From Dysidea avara (lineage: Eukaryota; Porifera; Demospongiae; Dictyoceratida; Dysideidae), in the NCBI RefSeq assembly GCF_963678975.1, contig NC_089275.1, forward strand, positions 22,443,977 through 22,507,976: a stretch of DNA of 64,000 nucleotides. Direction: 5' to 3'. Within the stretch, counting starts at the first letter, position 1, and each line of letters starts with the position of its first letter. The position numbers were made by a program, and so were the translations under genes. Below are positions 32,350 to 43,548 of this stretch, piece after piece. The notes beneath the pieces were generated by a model, which was not told the DNA's origin, did not search any database, and saw nothing but the letters and a program-made list of their open reading frames with translations.

Positions 32350-32870
32350 TTGGGTTTTATGTCATATCTCCATGGCCTTTATCTTGATTCATTTCAAACC
32401 ACAAAAGGCACCCCTACATAGGTTACTCCATCCACATAGCAATTTTGAACTCAATCCTTCAAGGGGTTTACCCTGTGTGCGTGACAGCAGTTCAATCTTA
32501 TTGTCGGTCAGAACTCCAAGGTTGTTCATGGGATTCCCACCAAACTTCGTACTAAGATTCACTTTAATGAGCCCTTTAAGTGTGCCAAATTTCAGCTTGA
32601 TTGGAGTACACATTTGCAGATTTTCCAGAGTGTGTGAAATGAAGAAAAAATGAAGAAATTAAAATTTGGCCACTTATATCTCGGAAATGGCTTGACTTCA
32701 AATTTGATAGGTAGACTCCCTATCTGGCAGGCACTTCTGTAACAAATTTATAGTTCCAATCAGATAACATATGTGTGAAAATCATGTTTTCTTTCTTCCT
32801 GTTATATTCATGGTGTGGCATGCCGGCTTTTTGGGCTGCACGACACACTACCGTATGTCTTGATCCTTAT
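32350..32870. repeat. Dispersed ~500-bp repeat, copy 1
   Basis: It is related in direct orientation to 42900-43440. Shared blocks are TTCAAACCA-CAAAAGGCA, TATCTCGGAAATGGCTT, CTATCTGGCAG, TTTCTTCCTGT and a GGCTGCACGACACACT terminus. Open frames in both directions reflect low stop density, not a gene. Confidence 0.6.
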
Positions 32871-33139
32871 CGCTTGTAACACCAGAGGTCATGACCAAGG
32901 ATTTTGTCATATTTATGCAAGGTCAATATAATACAGCAACATTCTTCCCAAGATCAGACTGTGTCTACCACCTGCTCCAATCCACCACCCAGTACCAATC
33001 GGAGTTGTCATTAGTATCCCCAACTATTACCCCTTAGACTTCAACAAGTTTGATACTGAAATTTGATTGGCTGAAAACGTGGTCTCTAAATCCCGTAGAG
33101 CCACGCTCATGTCCAATAGAGACCACGCTCTGAGGCGAT

Positions 33140-33430
33140 ACGAAACACGGAAATTATGCGCCTGTAACATTAGCAGCTCACAGACGTTTAAATAGCTAGT
33201 AACAGCCGTACACAACAAGAGGGAGGTGTAACACGCTCCTTTCTACTACATAACACCACATTTCTTGTTTAAACAAGCAGCTGTCAACATCCAAAAACAA
33301 GTTGTCAAGCAAATTGTAGTCTGCTTCGAAATGCAATTAAGCGTGCCTGTTACATTGGCAACACATGGGCGTTTAAATTGGAACGGTACTGAATTAGAGG
33401 GAGGCTTGTTATAAAGTACCTGTCAAGGTA
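33140..33430. repeat. Imperfect direct duplication
   Basis: CCTGTAACATTAGCAGCTCA...CGTTTAAATAG...AGAGGGAGG near 33160-33230 recurs as CCTGTTACATTGGCAACACA...CGTTTAAATTG...AGAGGGAGG near 33345-33405. No gene. Confidence 0.4.
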
Positions 33431-33536
33431 CAATGAGTTGAAGTCTAAATCATTATGCTGGTTATGTGCACTACATGGACATGTATATACAATAATATAG
33501 CTAGCTTAAATAACAATAACGTCATGATAAATGTCT

Positions 33537-35915
33537 CATTTATTTCCAGCATAGTTGATGGGTGTAACTAATCACTGGACTGGATTACTGGACTGGAACA
33601 TTGGACTGGACTACTGGACTGACATATTTTGGGTTTTTACACATTCTGAGGTTGGTTTTATTGATTCCTGCTAACCAAGGGCCTTCAGAAAACTTGCAGT
33701 CTGTTACTAAAATGATGAGTATGAGGAGTGGGAGTAAGCAAAAACTGACTTCTAGTGATTTCACTTCTATTTATTATGTTCTTCTACAGTACATACACCT
33801 ATACTACTTATCAGTATGCTACAGGGAATATGCTAGTTATAGTTAACCAATTGGAGATAGTAGCAAGCTTGTACAATGCTAATAAATTTGGTCACATATT
33901 ATAGTACGCCAACCAGCACATGTAAGAACTAATCATGATAGCAGAAAAAACTCTACAGTTGTGTAATGAGTTTGTATATTACATGTAGGAACAAATTTAG
34001 CTACAATAGATTATCCTAGGAAGGATAGGTTGTGTCCCAGGGGTCTGAGCTATTTAGTTCAAGGATACAGTGTAAGATAGGGAGCACAAATATAGTAAAA
34101 TGATTTTTGGTTAGCTACTGCTAGGTATTACAATCTCCAAAACACAATACTAAGAAGTGTATAAATGCTGTAGAACACAACAAGTAGTGAGAATTCAGTT
34201 TTTGCTTACTCCTGTAGCAGGCTGCAAGTTTTTTGAAGACCCTTGGCTAGCTAGACTCAATAAAACCAATCTCAGAATGTGTAAAAACCAAAAGTATGTC
34301 AGTCCAGTAGTCCAGTCCAGTGTTCCAGTCCAGTAGTCCAGTCCAGTGATTAGTTACACCCATAGTTGATAGTGACAGATGAGCAAGAAGATATATTGAA
34401 CACAGGAGTACAGGAAGATGAATATTCCAAAGACAATGAACCATGTACAGATTTGGAATTCACTTGTGCAATAGTATTTTCAGTATTGATATCATCACAA
34501 TGAGGCCGTTTTGGTTTTGTTGCACTGACAATGCATCCATTGTTTAATATATCAGATACCTGCTCTTGCTGATGTTTGGAGGCTTGTTTGTAGTGTACTG
34601 CTTCAACACTTCTGTGGCCAGTTCTTTCCATGATTCGTTGTTCGTCTATACACCCAGATTGATGTAGTCTAGTAGCAGCTGTAGCCCTTAAAGAATGATT
34701 GGTACGATAACCAAGAATGCCACCATTTTGACACATCCTGTTAATTGTAGTACCCAGTTTTGTACACCCTATAGGTTGACTTGAATACCAACATCCAGGC
34801 AAAGGCTTCTGTAGTGGTTTTAAATAATATGCATTATCAGGACGATCTGAGGGACACAAGCTGTTATACAATTTATAAAGTCGCACAAAGCAACGTTCTG
34901 GTTTCTCTATGTTTGCGTGATGTATCACTACCTTGGGTTTGATTTTCCTGCCTCGTAGTCCACCAGGATGATTCTTTGAAATATCCTCCTTGTAAGTTAG
35001 ATATGGTCTCTCTCCAGCATTTTCTATCAACTGAATTTGTGATGGTCTGTGTCGAAGATCTCTGTGCTCCTTACCACCACGAAGAGAGAAATAGAGCCCA
35101 TTCATATACAGCATGGTATCTACCAAGCACTGTGGAGTGCTGTCTCATAAAATTCCCTTCTCCCATAGTATTTCCTCTTCAGCAAATGTAATTGGCTCTG
35201 TTTGTTGTTGTGTAGTTCCTATTCCAGCTGACTGCAACCTTTTCATCTCTGAGTCTAACACCTTTCTAAATTGAGCAAACTCCTTGTCCTTAAAAATATC
35301 AATTGTAGGTATTCCATTGGCTCTAACGAATCTCATGATTCCACAACAGATGTGGTGCAATGTGTTAGGAAGAAATACAGAACCATCTTTCTTTCTTACT
35401 TCTAATATAAATGGACACATCCAGTGTTGCAATTCTGTACTCGTAATATTGTGTAAGGAAGGTATAATAACATTAGTTTCTTTCCTTCGATAGGATACCC
35501 AGTCATGCCACAACTTGGCACAATACTTGTTGTCTTGATGCGTTTTCTTTGGTACTGCACTCTTCATAACTTGTTCGATATCCTTGCTAGTAACGGGTTT
35601 TGCAAAAGGCCTGTTGCCGGCCATGGCTGACTGGTCGATTAACTGTGAAACAGCCGCAGCGTGACGGTCTTTCTTGGTGGCGGGCACAACAGTTTCTTGT
35701 AACTTTGACATGCTCTTGTCATCGAGTTCCTCAAAGGCTTGAAGAAACATTTCATCTATCTCTGTCTCTGTTAAGTTGGTCTGAGCGGAGAAACCAACAC
35801 GAGTAACGTTGTTGCTGGTAGGTGTGTCCGCTTTGCTGTCCGAAACAAATAGAAACAGTTCGTTGTCAAGGAAGTCCTTTAGTTCTTGCACCTGAGAGTC
35901 AGCAATAGTAGCCAT
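33537..35915 (-). pseudogene. Crypton-type tyrosine recombinase (DUF3504-like), interrupted
   Basis: Starts at ATG 35915-35913 (A at -3, G at +4). The N-terminal about 250 residues are acidic, then Lys-rich, with a SAM/core-binding-like region (YCAKLWHDWVSYR). The catalytic domain (35126-34600) shows the recombinase residues: Arg in FSLRGGKEHRDL, HxxR in NHSLRATAATRL, TGHRS, and a Tyr in VHYKQ. This is the tyrosine recombinase used by Cryptons and by domesticated ZMYM/QRICH-type proteins. Damage: TGA at 35147-35145 (codon 257, where a Gly GGA is likely), and a MULE-like insertion at 34361-33560. Across the insertion the TSD codons Ile-Asn-Tyr continue as AGNK and TGA at 33538-33536, giving the ancestral C-terminus. 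The upstream flank has GGGGGTAACTTCGTGA motifs. Confidence 0.85.
33560..34361. mobile_element. MULE-like nonautonomous element with 9-bp duplication ATAGTTGAT
   Basis: The termini GGGTGTAACTAATCACTGG and its inverted partner CCAGTGATTAGTTACACCC begin inverted repeats of roughly 190 bp. They contain tandem GGACTGGA(C/T)TACTGGACTG words and continue through TTACACATTCTGAG and GAAAACTTGCAGTCTG. A perfect 9-bp direct repeat ATAGTTGAT flanks it (33551-33559, 34362-34370). Long inverted repeats plus a 9-bp duplication suit the Mutator superfamily. It is inserted in the last codons of the Crypton gene. Confidence 0.82.
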
Positions 35916-35940
35916 TATTGAATTGTCATGTAAGGTAAAT

Positions 35941-36143
35941 GGGGGTAACTTCGTGAAAAGTTTGCGTTTTTGTTTATAACTTTAGATATACAAAACCAAT
36001 AAATACGAAACTTGGCTACAATCAACATGTGTTTATGTAGTCTAAGTTTGCCAAGTTACAATAGATTTGAGTAATCGGTTAGAGAGATATGGCAGGAAAT
36101 AGCCGATAGTGTCAAAAAACACGCAATGGGGGTAACTTCGTGA
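35941..36143. repeat. GGGGGTAACTTCGTGA motif copies upstream of the Crypton
   Basis: The 16-bp motif occurs at 35941-35956 and 36128-36143. Three inverse copies, in 17-bp tandem, are at 39865-39914. The first copy lies 26 bp before the recombinase ATG. Confidence 0.7.
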
Positions 36144-36302
36144 ATTTACGAATTCTCCTGTTTCACTGCCTATAGCCATGGCTGAAACATGGATTGTTGC
36201 CAGAAAAGAGTTACACTAGACACTTTATCTACTTCTCCAAGTTAAAAGAGTCGAATAGAACAATGTACATGGTCCTCTAAGTGGTTAAGAGCAAGTTTTG
36301 TA

Positions 36303-36510
36303 GTACTGTAACGAAAATTTTGGTCCGGGGCAAAAATCGGTCCGGCCGGACCATTTTCAGTCGACCAAATTTAGTCCGCCCGGACCATCTTTAGCATCCG
36401 AAATTGGTCCGACCTGACCAAAATTGGTCCGGCCCAAACCTAGTTGGCCACATGCACTCCTGACCACTCGGACCAATATTGGTCGACCAAAATGGGTCCG
36501 GGTGGACCAC
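36303..36510. repeat. Left arm of a long inverted repeat with TGGTCCGGCCGGACCA palindromes
   Basis: It begins GTACTGTAACGAAAATTTTG and contains several variants of the 16-bp palindrome TGGTCCGGCCGGACCA spaced about 25-30 bp apart. It is the inverse of 39425-39677. Confidence 0.8.
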
Positions 36511-36765
36511 TAACGCATGCAGCCAATGATGCATGCATAGCTATAAGTTGTTTGTGACGGAACACTGTAGCCGACTTAGCTATAGCTATTCTCATTTATC
36601 AATCTCGAATAATGACCATTGCAGGCATTATCACTGCATGGATTTGTGCTTAAAAGGTTATCCAACAAGGGCACGGATCATTGCATGCACGGGATCAGCT
36701 AGCCGCATTGGAGGTGCTTAAGATCGAGATACTCTAATAGAGCAGTCACCTATAACATTCATCAC

Positions 36766-38405
36766 CAGGCACTGATCCAGAAATAAATGAAGGTAGGTGG
36801 CTACCCAGCCTAGCCCAGATTTTAAGTTGAGAGTCCTAAATGTCTTAATATTTATATATACATCAGGAAAAGCTGACGCTGTTATTGTTTGGCTTGTACA
36901 GTGAAGTGCATACACAGTAGCATGTGTACTGTGCTCTTATGCACATATAATGTCTGACCATGAGTTAACACCAATGGTTAGAACAATACATCTGTAACAC
37001 CTGAATGTGTACATACTGCACATTCCTCTCTTGTATGTGATATGTAGGAGATGATAGCTTAGGTTTGCTCCATTAAATTATTAAATGTGAACTATCATCT
37101 CCTACTGATCACATGTTCCTATATACTGGTATAAACATTTCCTTAAAAGTTATAGCTATATAATATTCCCTGTATACTTTTCACTACTTAACCAACTTTT
37201 AAAATTTTACTAATTTTCGCCTGTGCACATATACCAGTAGGAGATGCAAGCACTGATCCAGAAATAAACCAAGGTGGGTGGTTGGCCCAGATTTTAAGAT
37301 GAGAGTCTTGAATGTCTTGATAGTTACATCAGGGAAGAAGGGCTGAAATATTATCATCTAGCTTGTAGCACATAGCTATAGTAGCATGCCCTTGTGAACA
37401 TAATAAGGCCAGACAAAGTTGATTAATTGATTCGCATCCCTGCCCACATCCCTTTTTACCCCACCGCCTCTAATTTCATTATTGCTGTTATCAATCATGT
37501 GCACACGTATTTTGATGTTAGGAAGGCTGGTTATCATTTTACAGCACAGCAAATGTCACTTGCACCTCAGAAACGGTGGTAGCTAATAAGTAAGTAACAG
37601 TTCTTAAAAGGTTTTATAGTTAACCTTTATAACAGACTTGCCTGATTTGGAGTATTTTCTTTACTAATGAATAATGAAAAATGACCTCCCGCCTGCATGG
37701 AAATCTGAATTTTTGTGGATGAGAAACTAGTAATCAAGTTTCCTGGCCTAATGTATTTTGTAATCCCAGTATACAGGCTGATCATGAGTTAACACCAGTG
37801 GTTAAAACAAATTGTAATACACCTGCTATGTAACACCTGTGCACATACTGCACATTCCTCTCTGTCATATGTGATTATATGTAGGAGATGATAGTTTAGG
37901 TTTACTCCATTGAATAACTAATAACTAAATGTGAACTATCATCTCCTACTAATGACATGCCCCACAGGAAGAAACATCACCTTATAAAGGTTATAGCTAT
38001 AATATTCTCAGTATGTTTTTTACTACTTAGCCAACTTAAAATTTTGAGGCATGCTGTCACATTATTCCACAGCCTTAGGGTGAGTTGTTGCAGACATAAA
38101 AGTAAAATCGACTCAATCCTAAAGCAGACCCCATATCTTCCTTCAAGAAGTTCTCTGCCTGGTAATAGTTAATATACTGCCCATGATCATAGATAAATTC
38201 ATGTATACTGCTACCATCTACTGTAAGGTTATAGCCAGCTAGCATTGGAATCTGATGCAATGTAGGGATTTAGTTCATATTGATATAACAAAAGAGTGTT
38301 CATGATCAGTAATATTCATTATTAAATAATGCATGTCTGAGTGGCTGCAAGGCCATGCATGGTGGGTGGCTAGCCACCTCATCCACCCCTCTGGATCAGT
38401 CCCTG
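36766..38405. repeat. Internal region with tandemly duplicated blocks and hairpins
   Basis: CAGGCACTGATCCAGAAATA at 36766 recurs near 37250. The block from GAGTTAACACCA (36962) to about 37205 recurs at 37784-38045. Each copy contains a hairpin GTAGGAGATGATAG...CTATCATCTCCTAC (37044-37105, 37881-37949). An inverse end TCTGGATCAGTCCCTG closes at 38405, suggesting hAT-like termini, but no 8-bp duplication was found. No coding gene. Confidence 0.5.
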
Positions 38406-39033
38406 AAATAATATGTGTATCTGTTTATGACAATGCGTGCATGCATGGGTATTCCCAGATTAATAAAAAACTGACCAAGGGTCAGAATTAACAAATTAAA
38501 TTCTGAGCTATATAATTATGCAGAAGTTGAAGATAAGACATGTTTTAGTGGTAGATTTTATATATTGTCTACCATCCTCAAGTATAAGTGATCCAGCATA
38601 GGCTGGTGATTTCCATCATGTTGCTATAGTTGTTTGTCATAATCAACACAAACAGGCTGGATGAAAGATTCAACCAAACACTGCAGAGCTGATGATGCTT
38701 GTGAAGTTTATTGAACATTTTTTTTTTTAATTTAATTGGTAATTTATATCAATAATACAAGAAAAGGTTTTCACATTCAAACATGGTTGAACATGCATAT
38801 AAAAACGTACTTGGGAAGAATATTTTGTTACCTGTGTTTTTGTATGCAACATTGACCACCATGCATGAATCCAGCATTGACCATGCATTTGAGTTGATGT
38901 ATGCCGGAAGAAAACCTCTACTTCCCAGCTAGCTATTGACATGGAGAAGAATAATACAGGACTTTTATCATACCACACTGCTTTAAATTAAAACAGCATT
39001 AATTTTGCGACTGTGTTCATCGCTGCATATATA

Positions 39034-39278
39034 CACTGTTAAAATGAACAACTCTCAAGGAGTTCCCAGTGTAGGGAGGATTTAACACCCCTGGAGAGTA
39101 ACCATTACTCTAAAGGAGTAACTGGGGAGTAACACATGCTCTGAAGGTGGTGTCACTTACTCTTCAGAGTAATGGGTAGCTATTCTCTTCAGAGTGTTGG
39201 TTACTCTCCATGGGGTGTTAAATCCTCCCTACACTGGGAACTCTTTAGAGTGGTGGTTACTCTTTATTTTTAACTGTG
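39034..39278. mobile_element. TA-flanked palindromic MITE
   Basis: Ends CACTGTTAAAA and TTTTAACTGTG, flanked by TA on each side. Long matching arms (GTTCCCAGTGTAGGGAGGAT and its inverse) enclose repeated AGAGTAA/TTACTCT words. It probably belongs to the same Tc1/mariner-like group as the 7135 element. Confidence 0.8.
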
Positions 39279-39424
39279 TAGATCATGGAATTTAGTTTCT
39301 AGCTAGCTACTATATGCATTTTCCGTAAATCACAGAACTCGGGAAATTAAACTACGCTACTCATTTATATAGTTTCCAGGCTATAAGTCGGCTGCAGTGA
39401 TCCATCACAATATACTTAGCACGG

Positions 39425-39677
39425 ACCGACCTGTCCACACAATGCCGGGTACACCCGCGGACCAACCAAAATTGGTCCAAGTGGTCAGGGGGTGCATGTG
39501 GCCAACAAAGTTTGGGCCGGACCAATTTTAGTCAGGCCGGACCAATTTTGGATGCCAAAACTGGTCCGGCCGGACTAAACTTGGTCAACCAAATTTGGTC
39601 CGGCCGGACCAGTTTTGGTATCCAAAATCGGTCCGGCCGGACCGATTTTACCCGGACCGATATTTCCGTGACAGTAC
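39425..39677. repeat. Right arm of the TGGTCCGGCCGGACCA inverted repeat
   Basis: Inverse of 36303-36510, ending GTACTGTCACGGAAATATCG when read on the minus strand. It contains at least four GGTCCGGCCGGACC palindromes. The two arms bracket about 2.9 kb. Confidence 0.8.
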
Positions 39678-39864
39678 CCGGAAAGTTTTTTTAGCAAAAA
39701 TTTTGTTACACATCATCAATTGAACGACGATTTCATAAAAACTACAGAAGCTAGAGTGTCATACTTGGACTCAAAGTAATCACCATATCCTAGCGTATAT
39801 ACACAGAAAATATCAAATCGTTTGATCAAGCCATTAAAGAGTTTCAGCCGATCAAAGTCGAAAT

Positions 39865-39914
39865 TCACGAAGTTACCCCCGTCACGAAGTTACCCCCGTC
39901 ACGAAGTTACCCCC
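39865..39914 (-). repeat. Three 17-bp tandem copies of GGGGGTAACTTCGTGA
   Basis: Plus strand TCACGAAGTTACCCCC at 39865, 39882 and 39899. They are inverse to the copies at 35941 and 36128 and form the outer edge of the long inverted structure. Confidence 0.85.
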
Positions 39915-39971
39915 GCCTACCTTAGTGAAAGCAGAATTTCAAATTTCTGTTACCATGGTGGGTCTAAATAA

Positions 39972-40114
39972 GTTAGACGTAAAGAACCAATGGGTTCTAC
40001 GGGATTTAGAAAACCCTCAGGCCCTTAGTAGCGCCCGAGCGAAGCGAGGGCGCTACAGCCCAGGGCCTTCGAGTTTTCTAAATCCCGGTAGAACCCTGGT
40101 TCTTGACGTCTAAC
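39972..40114. mobile_element. Hairpin MITE with GCGAAGCGAGGGCGC loop
   Basis: The arms GTTAGACGT-AAGAACC and GGTTCTTGACGTCTAAC pair over about 60 bp. The central CCGAGCGAAGCGAGG is a strongly GC-rich loop in AT-rich surroundings. No coding content. Confidence 0.75.
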
Positions 40115-40762
40115 TATTATATAAAAATGATTACATTGTACTGTAATGTTGTACATGTGCATTAATCCTCAAACTTAGGCTACACATTTTTGGAAAATTA
40201 AATAGAATAAGACATTATCTATGCTACAGCCTATATAACACACTAGCTAGGTAGCAATGGGTGAAGATCATCCTTGCTTCATGGATCAATCTTACCATTC
40301 CAGACCTTTACAGAAAGAGCCTTAAAACAGCTCTAAATGTTACAAGAATGTAAAACAATAATTACTTTTAAAGATGCTTAACACACTTGAAGCAGGTGCT
40401 GGAGAACAGTGGGTGACTCTGTGACAAATTAAAGTAATTTATAATGTTTCTAAAGGTTATTATTATTATTTCACAGTGAACGACCACACTAACCATAATT
40501 ATTCTATTTTGCCAACCCAGTCATTTAGCCTTCAAATAATGCAAATGTGCTGATTGCTGTGATCAATCGACCAACCCTATAGAGTTATGTTTGCAATATA
40601 TACCAGGGTATACTGAGCTCATAAACTCATGCACATAATAATTATTAATTGTATCTAAGCACTAGTTTTAGTGCTGCACACCAGTATGCAAATAATCGGT
40701 AATTAACCAGTGTTGTCTAGGTTAGCCAATAACCAGTGAAGAAACCTTTAAACTGGTTATTG
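40115..40762. other. Noncoding sequence
   Basis: AT-rich, no gene or clear repeat seen. Confidence 0.45.
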
Positions 40763-40770
40763 CCCACCCA

Positions 40771-41112
40771 CAGAGCCGCCCACAGGGGGGGCAACTGGGG
40801 CAAAATGGGCCCCAGCCTGAAAGGGGCCCCAGGAGGCCCCATGAAGAGCCCCCTGAATACCTGTTTAAAAGATCGATATACTCTAATAGAGCAGTCAGAT
40901 TTAAATACTCTAATAGAGCAGTCATAGTATTCTTCAGAGGAGCAGTATAGCAAGCTTATAGATAAGGAGATATGGTTGGTGATGGGTAGTTATTGTCATT
41001 GCCAGCAGGTTGTGACCTTTTTTTTTTTTTTTGGTCTTCACCTAACAACTTGGGTCAAGGGCTCCACTTTAACTCTTTGCCCTGGGCCCCTTAATTTCTC
41101 TGGGCGGCCCTG
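40771..41112. mobile_element. hAT-type MITE with 8-bp duplication CCCACCCA
   Basis: Ends CAGAGCCGCCCA and TGGGCGGCCCTG are inverted repeats. CCCACCCA flanks both sides (40763-40770, 41113-41120). The interior has GGGGCCCC-type hairpins, two CTCTAATAGAGCAGTC motifs and a T(16)-type run. Confidence 0.88.
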
Positions 41113-41120
41113 CCCACCCA

Positions 41121-41657
41121 CTTGGTAAACCATAAATTATTCCTGCTGACAAGTGTTAACATCATACCAAAACCTCAAAGCATGTGTAAATATGTGATTG
41201 TAATAACTGTTATTGCAAGACAGGATGTTGATGGTCACTTTGGCACCACCCTAAACATTCCAGCAGGCTTGTTGAGTACATGTTATGTCAGGCAATTGGA
41301 AACAGTGGAAATGGAAACTGGAAATGGAAATTGGTCAAATCGTCATATAAATGTACCTTAGAGTAAGACCCTTGTTTAGTGGCCACCTTTGAAAGACTAC
41401 CTTCTTATAAAGACCACCCCTGTACAAAGACCACATTGTAATTAGATCTCAAAGATGGCCAAGGACCACTTTTTGGTCACCTTTGATAAAGACCACCTAT
41501 TTACATGGTAATATTTGGTAAGCTTCAAAAACATGACTGTATTTCATGGTTCATATCAATATCATCTCTTTTTTCACACTTTACTCAAGTCATGTACCAT
41601 CATTGCTTAGTTTGTACCAGCATAGATACTACTATGGTAACAGAATGTGTTATGTAA
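41121..41657. other. Noncoding sequence with AAAGACCACC repeats
   Basis: Several imperfect AAAGACCACCT words lie at 41383-41505. No gene. Confidence 0.4.
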
Positions 41658-41766
41658 TAGTTGTAACATGGGCATGAGGGCTTTGCCTGATATGTATGCC
41701 CGACTGCCCGAGGGCTGTAGGCCCGCATACATATCAGGCAAAGCCTGAATTCCCATGTTACAGCTA
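41658..41766. mobile_element. Hairpin MITE
   Basis: TAGTTGTAACATGGG at the left pairs with CCCATGTTACAGCTA at the right. Inner arms GGCTTTGCCTGATATGTATG and its inverse enclose a small GC-rich loop. Confidence 0.75.
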
Positions 41767-42757
41767 ATATGTAACACTTATTAGGCTGATAGCCTGTACA
41801 GGGTGATCAATCACCCAAGTCAATACGAGTGCAGCCACTGGATGTAATATATATATATGCATACCTAAAATTTTCGATTATGGGTCAGCAGCTAGTACGT
41901 TCTGGTTACGTTCGTTTATGATAAACGGACATATCCTAGAAAAATCATGGAGAATTTCCGTTACGCGAGTTTAATGTTTCAGTGCTATTGAATCGTTTAT
42001 GGGAATACTACGCAGTTCACTAAAGGCCTAGACAGGTAAGCTTGCTTGTAGAGTGGTTATTCCATGCAGAGTGGTAGCTTCATGATGGGGTGTGTGTCCG
42101 TATTCGAAAACGTGTGGAAATGATCGAATGAATAAGCTATAGCACTAGTTTTCACCTTAGCCAAACGTTTTTCAACTCATAGGATGGCGAGGATAACAAA
42201 ACACTCTCCGTCTGTGTGGTTTACATGGCAAAATCCAAGTTGTGCATCATAATTACGTTAGTATTATTCGATCCCACAATTGATTTCGGCATCTACGTCT
42301 ATATAATCAGTGCCCAGTTGTAGGCTGGCTACATTTTGTAGCCCAGGTGGGTTCCTTTGATCTGAGGTGTGAAAGTGTTACATATAAAAATATTCCATGT
42401 AAGTAAAATGTAGCTATCAGACTACAACCTACTGTATCAATGAAGAGCCTAGTCTTTCTAGCTGTTCTGTTCTGTTAGAGTAGTGACTGTTATATTAGGG
42501 TAGTTGATAATACTGAAATTTAAAAATGTTCTCTATGCTACATTTATGCACGGTTTCAGAGATATGGACTTTTCAGACTTATGGCCTGGTCCCAAGGGAT
42601 TCGGATAACTGAGGTTCCACTGTACATGGAATGCTCTAGAACAATCTAGTACTTCTATTGATAGACCTATAAAATTAAAAACAGTTATTTATTTACAAAC
42701 TAGAATTTTCATCCATAAAGCAGAAATTACGTGAGGTGAACAGCCAAGATAGTAGTG
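41767..42757. other. Noncoding sequence
   Basis: No gene. Near 42600-42630 the words GGATAACTGAGGTTCCACTG resemble the terminal repeat of pogo/Tigger-type elements. Confidence 0.4.
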
Positions 42758-42830
42758 GTTCAGTGGTTAAGGATGCTAGTGTTAGGTATGGAGGTCCCTG
42801 GTTCAAGCTCTGGTAATTTTTTTCAGCATA
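42758..42830 (+). repeat. tRNA-derived SINE head with A- and B-boxes
   Basis: TGGTTCAGTGGTTAAGG matches a tRNA A-box region, and CTGGTTCAAGCTC, about 40 bp downstream, matches the B-box GGTTCRANNCC. The T-arm cannot pair properly and there is no acceptor stem, so this is a SINE or tRNA remnant rather than a working tRNA. A T-rich stretch follows. Confidence 0.65.
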
Positions 42831-42899
42831 TTTTGTGCACCTTATTTACCCCACAGTGACTGCTATACAATTTTACACTTGTTTGGTTTTTGTTTAATA

Positions 42900-43440
42900 G
42901 CTGCAACTCCATATTATTGCTTTTCAAACCATCAAAAGGCACTGCTATGATGATCGGCCTATGTACACACCAATTTTCAAGTTATTCCCATACTCGATTT
43001 ACCTGTAGCCATGACAGAAGTTTGATTTTTTACATGAATAAACACTCATAACTCCTTGGATATTCATCAGATTCACTTGGATTCACCACTATACTTCTTC
43101 ATTTGTGCCAAAGATCAAGACAATCAAAGTACATGTTTAGCAATTTTTGCAAAGTGTGCGAAATAAATCAAAGCCCCCGTAGCCCCCATACGGCATAAGA
43201 AAAAAACCCAAAGAAACTTTGAACACCCTTATCTCGCAAATGGCTTTTGTGAACTTGATCAAATTTGCTGTATGGTCTACCCTACCTGGCAGACAGCTAT
43301 AATACAAAAATGGTGTGCTTTGGAAAAGGACCATGGAGCTATGCATGTGTGAAAAAGCTGTTTTATTTCTTCCTGTCAATATACTCAGCACCAGCTTTCT
43401 TGGCTGCATGACACACTGTACTGTTTGTTTTGCACCATTA
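42900..43440. repeat. Dispersed ~500-bp repeat, copy 2
   Basis: Homologous in direct orientation to 32350-32870, ending GGCTGCATGACACACTGTAC. The minus-strand open frame at 43137-43514 lies in this repeat. Confidence 0.6.
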
Positions 43441-43548
43441 TTATTGTGAAACTTTTGATATGATACAATCAATGAAAAGCTAAAGGTAATATGGAGATTA
43501 TCTATGTATAACAATGAAATGCATATACATATATAGCGGTATACTTAC

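Noticed and set aside
32372-32653. 93-codon frame, also open on the other strand
   Set aside because: Repeat-derived; open on both strands because of low stop density.
37044-37105. CRISPR-like repeat pair (with 37881-37949)
   Set aside because: Only two copies 840 bp apart within a larger duplication; eukaryotic context.
42758-42830. Functional tRNA gene
   Set aside because: A- and B-boxes are present, but the T-stem and acceptor stem do not pair.
43137-43514. 125-codon minus frame after the Ig exons, considered as a further exon
   Set aside because: It lies in a dispersed repeat also present at 32350-32870, and the phase-1 donor at 43548 ends exon 4 before it.
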